Translations under genes and position numbers: made by a program | The notes under the pieces: model-generated | The model's input: only the letters and a program-made list of their open reading frames with translations | The model's database searches: none | Told to the model about the DNA's origin: nothing | Shown here: positions 1 to 6,176 of the stretch, piece by piece | How the letters are laid out: each line of letters opens with the position of its first letter | Position numbering within the stretch: position 1 is the stretch's first letter | DNA from: an uncultured Collinsella sp. | GTDB taxonomy: Bacteria > Actinomycetota > Coriobacteriia > Coriobacteriales > Coriobacteriaceae | Direction: 5' to 3' | NCBI GenBank assembly: GCA_958413765.1 | Contig: CATYVH010000056.1 | Coordinates: forward strand, 1-6,176 | DNA: 6,176 bases

Positions 1-50
1 CGCCCGAGCCTATAGACGTCAGCCCGCAAGATGACGAGTCGACCGCCCGC

Positions 51-1418
51 GTGTCCGAGGAGCCCGACTCCCCGGACACCGGCGATTCCGAATCAAACGC
101 CGAGACCGACACCGTCTCTCCCGGTGACACTGCCGAGATCGACGTTGCCGCCGTTGAGGCCAAGCTCAAAGACCCCGGCTCGACCATGAGCTTTGAGCCC
201 CTGACCGAGGAACGCATCGAGACCGACTCGACCTATGATGCCGGCACCACCACGCAACTCATGTGGGGCGCCCGCTCTGACGTTGGCTGCGTGCGCCCGC
301 ACAACGAGGATTCCTACCTGGTGCAGTCGCCGCTCTTTTGCGTATGCGACGGCATGGGTGGTCACGCTGCCGGCGAGGTGGCCTCTTCTATCGCTGTCGA
401 GACCATCGCCAAGACAGCTCCTCAGTCTGCCGACGCCGCACGCCTGGCGGCAGCCGTCGAGGCCGCCAACGCCGCCGTAATCGAGGCTGCCTTGAATGGC
501 CTGGGCAAGCCCGGCATGGGCTGCACAGCCACTTGCGCCTATATCGAAAACGACACGCTCGCCATCGCCCACGTGGGTGACTCTCGCGCCTACCTGCTCC
601 ACGAGGGCACGCTCATCCGCGTGACCCGCGACCACTCCTACGTGGAGGAGCTCGTGGACGCCGGCGAGATCACGGCAGACGAGGCTCGCGTCCACCCCAA
701 CCGTTCGGTCATCACCCGCGCGCTGGGCTCGGACCCCGCTATGTATGCCGACCACTTCACTCTGCATATCGAGGAAGGCGACCGTCTGATCCTGTGCTCC
801 GACGGCCTTTCGAGCATGATTCCCGATAGCGATATCGAGAACATCGCCACGCAGTCCTCAACCGCGCAAATCTGCGTCGACAACCTAGTGGACGCGGCGC
901 TTGCCGCCGGCGGCCACGACAACGTGACTGTAGTAGTCGTTGACCTGGTTGACGATGGCGTTATGCGCGAGGCGCAGCGCGTGCGTCGCCGCAACATTAC
1001 TATCGCCGCCATCCTGGCCCTCGTCTTTGTGCTGGCAGCTGGCATCTGGGCCTACACGGGTGTCACCGGCTCGTACTACCTGGGTACCTACCAGGGCAAT
1101 GTCGCCGTCTGGCGCGGCCTGCCCGGCAAGCCGCTCGGACTCAAGCTCCACTGGCTCGAAAGCGAAACCAGCATCAAGCTATCCGACCTGCCCGAAGACA
1201 CGCAAAACCGCCTCAAGGCGGGTATTCCGCAAACAAGTGTCGACGATGCGCAGGACACGATATCTAAGTACCGCCACCAGATCGACGAGGAGCAGACCCG
1301 CCAGGTGATCGACGCGCAAACGATTCGCGACAACACCAATCAGGGATCGACCTCCGAATCAGATTCCGAGAAAACCGCCGAACAGTCCGCCGAGGCCGAA
1401 GCCTCCGATAAGAATTAG
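51..1418 (+). CDS. pstP: Membrane-anchored PP2C-family Ser/Thr protein phosphatase (PstP/Stp1 type)
   Basis: A metal-dependent phosphatase that removes phosphate from Ser/Thr residues; in this gene cluster it counteracts the PASTA kinase. The catalytic domain spans about residues 71-300 and has every PP2C hallmark: RPHNEDS (82-88), DGMGGH (100-105), HVGDSRAYL (174-182), TRDHS (192-196), LCSDGLS (248-254) and GGHDN (287-291). The expected metal-binding aspartates are D87, D100, D251 and D290. Residues 1-68 are acidic and low-complexity. A basic stretch (RVRRR, 310-314) precedes one membrane helix at about 316-335. About 120 residues then lie outside the cell: a YYLGTYQGNVAVWRGLPG segment resembling the extracellular part of actinobacterial PstP, and a Ser/Glu-rich acidic tail. 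The GTG at 51 is the first start codon in the window and has no good ribosome binding site. The frame stays open to the left edge with similar acidic residues (IDVSPQDDES), so the gene may begin further upstream. ATG codons at 186 and 261 are less likely alternatives. Only 16 bases separate it from the next gene. Confidence 0.93.
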   Translation: MSEEPDSPDTGDSESNAETDTVSPGDTAEIDVAAVEAKLKDPGSTMSFEPLTEERIETDSTYDAGTTTQLMWGARSDVGCVRPHNEDSYLVQSPLFCVCDGMGGHAAGEVASSIAVETIAKTAPQSADAARLAAAVEAANAAVIEAALNGLGKPGMGCTATCAYIENDTLAIAHVGDSRAYLLHEGTLIRVTRDHSYVEELVDAGEITADEARVHPNRSVITRALGSDPAMYADHFTLHIEEGDRLILCSDGLSSMIPDSDIENIATQSSTAQICVDNLVDAALAAGGHDNVTVVVVDLVDDGVMREAQRVRRRNITIAAILALVFVLAAGIWAYTGVTGSYYLGTYQGNVAVWRGLPGKPLGLKLHWLESETSIKLSDLPEDTQNRLKAGIPQTSVDDAQDTISKYRHQIDEEQTRQVIDAQTIRDNTNQGSTSESDSEKTAEQSAEAEASDKN

Positions 1419-1420
1419 AA

Positions 1421-1426
1421 AGGGAG
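1421..1426 (+). promoter_or_regulatory. Ribosome binding site AGGGAG of the RodA-PbpA fusion
   Basis: AGGGAG lies 8 bases before the ATG at 1435 and just after the phosphatase stop (1416-1418). It decides the start: the in-frame GTG at 1426 begins at the last base of this site and so cannot be served by it, whereas the ATG at 1435 has ideal spacing. Confidence 0.8.
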
Positions 1427-1434
1427 TGCCGCTT

Positions 1435-4305
1435 ATGAGTCGCCGCAACACCGAGCTGCTCTTGCTCATCGCCTCGGCGTTCCCCGTCATCCTGCTGTAT
1501 GCGATGTACGTCCTCACCGCGGGCGCTGCCATCTCCTTTGAGACGCTCGCCGTACCGATCGGCCTCTTTGCCGCCTTTGCCGCGGCCCACATTGCCGTGC
1601 GCATCTTGGCGCCCGGTGCCGACCCCGCCATCCTGCCCATTGTCTTTGTGCTTTCGGGCATCGGCATCACGTTCGTGACGCGTCTCGCCCCCGCTCTCGC
1701 CATCTCACAGCTCATCATCCTGTTTGTCTCGGTGGCCCTGATGGTGGGAACGCTCGCACTGGTCAAAAACCTCGACGTGGTCATGCGCTACAAGTACACC
1801 TTTGGCATTATCGGCATCATTCTGCTGATGCTGCCCATCTTTATCGGCACCACGATCTCGGGCTCCAAGCTGTGGATTCGCATCGCGGGCTTTACCATCC
1901 AGCCCGGCGAGTTCGCCAAGGTCTTTATCGTGCTGTTCCTGGCCGGGTACCTGGCCGAGAACCGCGAGCTGCTCTCCATCTCCAACCGCAAGATCCTGGG
2001 CTTTAAGATCCCTCGCCTGCGACTGCTGCTGCCGCTGTTTGCCGTGTGGGGTGTGTGCCTGCTCGTCGTCGTCTTCGAACGCGACCTGGGTTCGGCCGTG
2101 CTGTTCTACACCATCTTCTTGCTGATGCTCTACGTTGCCACGGGGCGCTTTTCGTATGTCGTTATCGGCCTTGCGCTCTTAGCTGTTGGAGCCGTGGGCG
2201 CCTACAAGTTCCTGTCTCACGTTCAGGTACGTTTCCAGGTTTGGCTCGATCCGTTTAAGGACGCCCAGGGTCAGGGCTACCAGATCGTCCAGTCGCTCTT
2301 CTCGCTTGCCGATGGCGGTCTGGTCGGTGTTGGCATCGGCAACGGCATGGCCAACAACATCCCTGTCGTCGAGTCCGACTTTATCTTCTCGGCTATCGGC
2401 GAGGAGATGGGCCTTTTGGGCGGCGGCGCCGTGCTCATCCTGTTTATGCTCTTTGCCGCGCGTGGCCTCACCACGGCTGCCCGCGCTAAATCCGACCTCG
2501 CCGCCTTTAGTGCCACGGGCCTTACGGCAGCCATCAGCTTCCAGGCCTTCTTGATCGTTGGCGGCGTAACCCGCCTGATCCCGCTGACCGGCGTCACCTT
2601 GCCCTTTATGAGCCAGGGCGGCTCCTCGCTGCTGGCGAGCTTTATCATCGTCGCGCTCCTGCTGCGCGCCGGTGACGAGGCGACCGGACGCGAGGCCGAG
2701 CTTACCGGCACCGGCACCATGGCCGCCATCTCTGACGATCAGGTCGCATCTGCCGCCGCCCCGACGGGCACGCGCTTTGCCACCTCGTCTTCCTACGGCA
2801 GCGGCAGCCATTCCGTCGGCTCGCGCATGCGCCGTCGCCTGCTCGACACACCTGAATCCGGTGTGCTCGGCCGCGTGGCGCTCGCCAACCGTCTAACCCG
2901 CGCGGTGCTCGCCTTTACGGCGCTGTTCGCCATCCTTATCGGCAACCTCACCTATGTCCAGGTCATCAAGGCCAAGGACTATCAGGACATGCCGACCAAC
3001 AACCACACCATCGCCCGCTCCAAGTACATCCAGCGCGGTTCCATCATCACGTCCGACGGCGTGACGCTGGCCGAGTCGCTGCAACAGGAGGACGGCACCT
3101 ACGTACGCTCCTACCCCAACGGTAACCTGGCAGCGCACGTGGTTGGCTACGTGAGCCAGCAGTATGGCACCACCGCCATCGAGAGCGTCATGAACGACAC
3201 GCTCACCGGCTCTAAGGATTACTCCAGCTGGAACAACGCCATCGCGTCGCTCGCGGGCCAGACCCAGCCGGGCAACACCGCCAAGCTCACCATCGACTCG
3301 CGCATCCAGACGGCTGCTGAGCAGGCGCTCAAGGGCTTTAAGGGCGCTGTAGTGGTCATCGACCCGCGTACCGGCGCGGTGCTCGCATGTGCCAGCTCGC
3401 CCACCTACGACAACACCAACATCGATGCCCTGCTGCAGACGGGCGGCGGCGAGGACGGCTCCATGTACAATCGCGCCATGGACGCGCTGTACACGCCGGG
3501 CTCAACGTTTAAGGTCGTTACGCTTTCCGCGGCACTCGAGACCGGCACCGCCAGCCTTACCAGCACCTACCAGGCGCCCGGCTCCATGGACATCGGCAAC
3601 GCACCGGTCACCAACTATGCCAACGAGAGCTACGGTACCATCAGCCTGCAGCAGGCCTTTGCCGTGTCCTCCAACGTCGTCTTTGGCCAGGTGGCAAACG
3701 AAGTTGGCGCAAACACGCTCGTGCAGTTTGCCAACGCCTTCGGCTACGGCCAAAAGCTCGGCCAGGACCTGACCTCCGCGGCCTCCATCATGGCCGACCC
3801 GTCGCTCATGACCGAATGGGAGACCGCCTGGGCCGGCGCCGGCCAGCCTGTCGGCATGGACCATACGCCCGGCCCGCAGACCACCGTCATGCAAAACGCC
3901 GTGATTGCCGCCGCCATCGCTAACAGCGGCGTGGTCATGGACCCGTACTTTGTAGCCCAGGTACTCGCCCCGGACGGAACCGTGGTCAAGACCACGCAGT
4001 CCCGCTCGCTGGGTCAGGCCGTCAGCTCCGCCACGGCCGACCAGGTCAAGCAGGCCATGCTTGCCGTCGTCCAGTCCGGCACCGGCACCGATGCCCAAAT
4101 CCCCGGCGTCAAGGTCGCCGGCAAGACCGGCTCGGCCGAGACTGGCGGCACCAACGTCAACTCGATGTTCGTTGGCTTTGCACCTTACGATTCACCCACG
4201 GTCGCCATCTCGGTGGCCTTGGAGGATTTCGACAAGCATGACGTCAAGGCCGCCAAGATCGCCGGTATCGTCCTGACCGCGGCGCTTGCCGCACAGGGAG
4301 CGTGA
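1435..4305 (+). CDS. RodA/FtsW-type peptidoglycan glycosyltransferase fused to a class B penicillin-binding protein (RodA-PbpA fusion)
   Basis: A bifunctional cell-wall synthase of 956 residues in the cytoplasmic membrane. Numbering is from the ATG at 1435, chosen because AGGGAG lies 8 bases upstream. Residues 6-415 are a multi-pass SEDS domain that polymerises lipid II into glycan strands. Its family motifs are GSKLWIRIAGFTIQPGEFAK (143-162), ERDLGSA (215-221), DPFKDAQGQGYQIVQS (272-287), VVESDFIFSAIGEEMGLLG (311-329, with D315 at the position usually equated with the catalytic Asp) and LPFMSQGGSS (389-398). A Ser/Thr/Gly-rich linker of about 70 residues (415-485) follows. A membrane helix at 488-509 anchors the PBP half, with an RGSI..SDG..LA motif at 534-546. 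The transpeptidase domain has STFK (active Ser690, Lys693), SSN (745-747) and KTG (897-899), so it looks catalytically complete. There is no PASTA tail; the PBP half matches the length and style of mycobacterial PbpA. RodA and PbpA are normally separate neighbours; here no stop or start separates them. Function is inferred from motifs. Confidence 0.93.
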   Translation: MSRRNTELLLLIASAFPVILLYAMYVLTAGAAISFETLAVPIGLFAAFAAAHIAVRILAPGADPAILPIVFVLSGIGITFVTRLAPALAISQLIILFVSVALMVGTLALVKNLDVVMRYKYTFGIIGIILLMLPIFIGTTISGSKLWIRIAGFTIQPGEFAKVFIVLFLAGYLAENRELLSISNRKILGFKIPRLRLLLPLFAVWGVCLLVVVFERDLGSAVLFYTIFLLMLYVATGRFSYVVIGLALLAVGAVGAYKFLSHVQVRFQVWLDPFKDAQGQGYQIVQSLFSLADGGLVGVGIGNGMANNIPVVESDFIFSAIGEEMGLLGGGAVLILFMLFAARGLTTAARAKSDLAAFSATGLTAAISFQAFLIVGGVTRLIPLTGVTLPFMSQGGSSLLASFIIVALLLRAGDEATGREAELTGTGTMAAISDDQVASAAAPTGTRFATSSSYGSGSHSVGSRMRRRLLDTPESGVLGRVALANRLTRAVLAFTALFAILIGNLTYVQVIKAKDYQDMPTNNHTIARSKYIQRGSIITSDGVTLAESLQQEDGTYVRSYPNGNLAAHVVGYVSQQYGTTAIESVMNDTLTGSKDYSSWNNAIASLAGQTQPGNTAKLTIDSRIQTAAEQALKGFKGAVVVIDPRTGAVLACASSPTYDNTNIDALLQTGGGEDGSMYNRAMDALYTPGSTFKVVTLSAALETGTASLTSTYQAPGSMDIGNAPVTNYANESYGTISLQQAFAVSSNVVFGQVANEVGANTLVQFANAFGYGQKLGQDLTSAASIMADPSLMTEWETAWAGAGQPVGMDHTPGPQTTVMQNAVIAAAIANSGVVMDPYFVAQVLAPDGTVVKTTQSRSLGQAVSSATADQVKQAMLAVVQSGTGTDAQIPGVKVAGKTGSAETGGTNVNSMFVGFAPYDSPTVAISVALEDFDKHDVKAAKIAGIVLTAALAAQGA

Positions 4306-4437
4306 TGCCCATGATCGAATCGGACACCCGAGGCGCGCCGCGGCCGAAGAGTTAGCGGCAACGCGCCACACGGCCCCAGCGGCCACATCATAGGTACTAC
4401 ACACATCGTTGAGCGAATAGTTATGTTAGGAGCAGGA
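4306..4437 (+). other. Gap between the synthase and kinase genes, with an imperfect hairpin
   Basis: This 132-base stretch is the only sizeable non-coding interval. Its left part is GC-rich and can fold into a hairpin: GGCGCG (4332-4337) pairs with CGCGCC (4362-4367), then CCGC (4338-4341) pairs with GCGG (4355-4358), with a 3-base CAA bulge and a 13-base loop. No T-tract follows, so it is not a standard intrinsic terminator. A second small stem, GGCC (4372-4375) with GGCC (4381-4384), follows. From about 4385 the sequence becomes more AT-rich up to the kinase start, as expected of a leader or promoter region, but I see no convincing -35/-10 pair. Whether the kinase is read through from upstream or has its own promoter cannot be decided here. 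Confidence 0.5.
4428..4432 (+). promoter_or_regulatory. Ribosome binding site AGGAG of the kinase gene
   Basis: AGGAG lies 5 bases before the ATG at 4438. It decides between two in-frame ATGs: one at 4423 lies upstream of this site and has no good site of its own; the one at 4438 is correctly spaced. Confidence 0.8.
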
Positions 4438-6176
4438 ATGGAACAGAGGGTCCTCGGGGGAAGATACCTCCTCAAGGATAAGGTGGGAACAGGCGGCATG
4501 GCGACCGTCTACCGTGCACAGGACCAGGTCCTCGACCGCACGGTAGCCGTCAAGATCATGCTGCCGCAGTATGCTGGCGACGCAACCTTCGCCGCACGCT
4601 TTAAGCAGGAGGCCCAGGCAGCAGCCGGTCTCTCCTCCCCCTATATCGTGGGCGTCTACGATTGGGGCAAGGACGGCGACACCTATTACATCGTCATGGA
4701 GTACCTGCGCGGAACCGACCTTAAGAGCGGCATCAAGAGCCACGGCGCCCTCGACCCCAAGAAGGTCGCCCAGATCGGCTCGCAGATCAGCTCCGCGCTT
4801 TCGGTCGCCCACAAGCACGAAATCATCCACCGCGACATTAAGCCGCAGAACATCATGGTGCTGCCCGACGGCAACATCAAGGTGATGGACTTTGGCATCG
4901 CGCGCGCCAAGAACAGCCACCTCACGCAAGACAACAACGTGCTGGGAACCGCCCACTACGTCAGCCCCGAGCAGACCCGCGGTCAGGACCTCGGCCCCAC
5001 CTCGGATATCTACTCGCTGGGCGTCGTGATGTATGAGTGCGCCACCGGCCGCGTTCCCTTTGACGGTGACGACGCTATCTCAGTCGCACTCAAGCAGGTC
5101 AACGAGCTGCCTATTCCGCCGAGCCAGATCAACTCCGGTGTCGACGCCGACCTTGAGCGCATCATCCTCAAGTGCATGGAGAAGGATCCGGCAAACCGCT
5201 TCCAGACCGCCGACGAGCTGCGTCAGGTGCTCAACAGCTACCTGTCGGGCCGTGCCGTCAACGTCTCGGAGCCCACGCGCATCATCGGTGCCCCCGGTGA
5301 GCTGGGCGCCACCAAGACTCGCGAGCTTTCCGATCAGACGCGCGCCATGGTGCGTCCCGTCTCGGGCGTGAGCGGCCAAAATACCGCCCGTAGCTCGGTT
5401 TCGGGCTCCACCGGCTCCTACGAGGTCGAAGAGCCCAAATCCAACAAGAACAAAATCATCGCCGCCGTGGTGGCAGCCGTTGCCGTCATCGGCATCGTGG
5501 TGGCCTTTGCCACAGGACTCTTTGGCGGCGAGCAGGTCACCGTGCCCGACGTGCTGGGCAAGGACCAGCAGACTGCCGTCGAGCTGATCAAGGAAGCCGG
5601 CCTCGAGGTCGGCACCATCGACCAAAGCTACAATGACGATGTCGACGAGGGCAAGGTCGCCGAGCAGACGCCCAACGGCAACACCAAGAAGGCCAAGGGC
5701 ACCAAGGTGAACCTGGTAATCTCCAAGGGCCCCAAGCCCTCCGAGAAGGTTGAGGTTCCCCAGCTTGTCGGCCTGACCAAGGACCAGGCAGAAGCCGCGC
5801 TGGCAAGCGTTGGCCTGAAGGGCAACGCCTCCGAGGAGGCCAACGAGGCCGATGAGGGCCAGGTCTTTGAGCAGGGCACCGATGCCGGTAAGGAAGTCGC
5901 GAAGGGCACGGCCATCTCGTACAAGGTCTCGAGCGGCCCGGATACCACGTCCGTCCCCGACCTGACCGACATGACCGAGGCCCAGGCGCGCAACGCCCTC
6001 GATATGGCAGGCTTTGGCGTCGACGTGAGCTACCAGGAGAACGACTCGGTTACCGAGGGCACCGTGATCAGCTGGAACCCCAGCGGCAAGCAGAAGCCCG
6101 GCGCCACGATTACCGTCGTCATTGCCAAGAAGTCCGGCAAAGCCAGCGTTCCGGGCAACCTGTACGGCAAGAGCAT
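4438..6176 (+). CDS. pknB: PASTA-domain Ser/Thr protein kinase (PknB/Stk1 type), 3' end outside the window
   Basis: A transmembrane Ser/Thr kinase that couples peptidoglycan sensing to phosphorylation of cell-wall and division proteins. 579 codons are visible without a stop, so the gene is cut by the right edge. The kinase domain covers about residues 10-272: glycine loop GTGGMATV (17-24), VAVK with Lys39, helix-C Glu58, HRDIKPQN (131-138, catalytic Asp133), DFG (151-153), GTAHYVSPEQ (170-179), SDIYSLG (189-195) and KDPANRF (249-255). All catalytic residues are present, so it should be active. A juxtamembrane segment (273-338) rich in Ser/Thr and Arg leads to KSNKNK and a membrane helix at about 340-363. 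Outside are PASTA repeats at about 366-435, 437-502 and 503-565, and a fourth begins at about 568 (ASVPGNLYGKS). Repeat 2 has QGT where the usual repeat has a Q-S/T-P turn. In the activation loop, LTQDNNVLGT (162-171) keeps one Thr of the mycobacterial TQT pair and has Asp at the other. Start set by AGGAG at 4428-4432. Confidence 0.95.
   Translation, partial: MEQRVLGGRYLLKDKVGTGGMATVYRAQDQVLDRTVAVKIMLPQYAGDATFAARFKQEAQAAAGLSSPYIVGVYDWGKDGDTYYIVMEYLRGTDLKSGIKSHGALDPKKVAQIGSQISSALSVAHKHEIIHRDIKPQNIMVLPDGNIKVMDFGIARAKNSHLTQDNNVLGTAHYVSPEQTRGQDLGPTSDIYSLGVVMYECATGRVPFDGDDAISVALKQVNELPIPPSQINSGVDADLERIILKCMEKDPANRFQTADELRQVLNSYLSGRAVNVSEPTRIIGAPGELGATKTRELSDQTRAMVRPVSGVSGQNTARSSVSGSTGSYEVEEPKSNKNKIIAAVVAAVAVIGIVVAFATGLFGGEQVTVPDVLGKDQQTAVELIKEAGLEVGTIDQSYNDDVDEGKVAEQTPNGNTKKAKGTKVNLVISKGPKPSEKVEVPQLVGLTKDQAEAALASVGLKGNASEEANEADEGQVFEQGTDAGKEVAKGTAISYKVSSGPDTTSVPDLTDMTEAQARNALDMAGFGVDVSYQENDSVTEGTVISWNPSGKQKPGATITVVIAKKSGKASVPGNLYGKS

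Noticed and set aside
1..34. End of an upstream gene (stops TAG 13-15 and TGA 32-34 in the other two frames), perhaps an FHA-domain gene as in related clusters
   Set aside because: Too few codons are visible to identify any protein or to choose between frames.
93..767. Long antisense open frame (224 codons) across the phosphatase catalytic domain
   Set aside because: It lies opposite a gene with complete PP2C motifs; its translation is a Gly/Val/Arg-rich composition typical of reverse-strand shadows in GC-rich DNA and has no recognisable motif.
1426..1434. GTG at 1426 as start of the fusion gene
   Set aside because: It overlaps the last base of the only good ribosome binding site; ATG at 1435 has proper spacing.
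2179..2811. Long antisense open frame (210 codons) across the SEDS domain
   Set aside because: Low-complexity Gly/Ala/Arg/Asp translation, opposite well-conserved SEDS motifs; a product of codon bias.
3502..4098. Antisense open frame (198 codons) opposite the transpeptidase domain
   Set aside because: Same shadow pattern; no domain, no ribosome binding site of note.
4332..4367. Hairpin considered as an intrinsic terminator after the synthase gene
   Set aside because: No run of T follows the stem (the next bases are ACACGG) and the loop is large with a bulge in the stem; retained only as a possible structure.
4423..4437. ATG at 4423 as start of the kinase gene
   Set aside because: In frame, but AGGAG at 4428-4432 lies downstream of it and is correctly spaced for the ATG at 4438.
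5080..5625. Antisense open frame (181 codons) opposite the kinase C-lobe and juxtamembrane segment
   Set aside because: The sense strand has clear kinase and PASTA motifs; the antisense product is compositionally biased and unrecognisable.

Overview
The window is GC-rich with strongly G/C-biased third codon positions. It carries one compact gene block on the + strand: a PP2C-type Ser/Thr phosphatase, a cell-wall synthase that joins a RodA/FtsW glycosyltransferase and a class B penicillin-binding protein in one polypeptide, and the first 579 codons of a PASTA-domain Ser/Thr kinase. The order phosphatase - rodA - pbpA - kinase is the classic actinobacterial cluster (pstP-rodA-pbpA-pknA-pknB in Mycobacterium). 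The single kinase, the fusion and the codon bias suggest a Coriobacteriia genome (Collinsella-like). That placement is inference from gene order and composition, with no 16S or marker gene to confirm it.

Layout. 1-50: the phosphatase frame is already open at the left edge, so its true start may lie outside the window. 51-1418: membrane-anchored PP2C phosphatase. 1419-1434: a 16-base gap with a strong ribosome binding site. 1435-4305: the RodA-PbpA fusion of 956 residues. 4306-4437: a 132-base gap holding an imperfect hairpin, a possible 16-codon overlapping mini-ORF and the kinase ribosome binding site. No convincing promoter or intrinsic terminator is visible there. 4438-6176: PASTA kinase, cut by the right edge at the start of its fourth PASTA repeat.

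How the genes work together. The kinase would sense peptidoglycan fragments or lipid II through its extracellular PASTA repeats and phosphorylate cytoplasmic targets. The phosphatase would reverse this. The fusion protein polymerises lipid II (RodA half) and cross-links the new strands (PBP half). Kinase, phosphatase and synthase in one block fit a regulated wall-growth module.

The most notable points are the RodA-PBP fusion with its Ser/Thr/Gly-rich cytoplasmic linker, the lack of a second kinase gene where pknA sits in mycobacteria, and a kinase activation loop in which one of the two PknB-type phospho-threonines is an aspartate. No mobile element, CRISPR array, tRNA or rRNA was seen.
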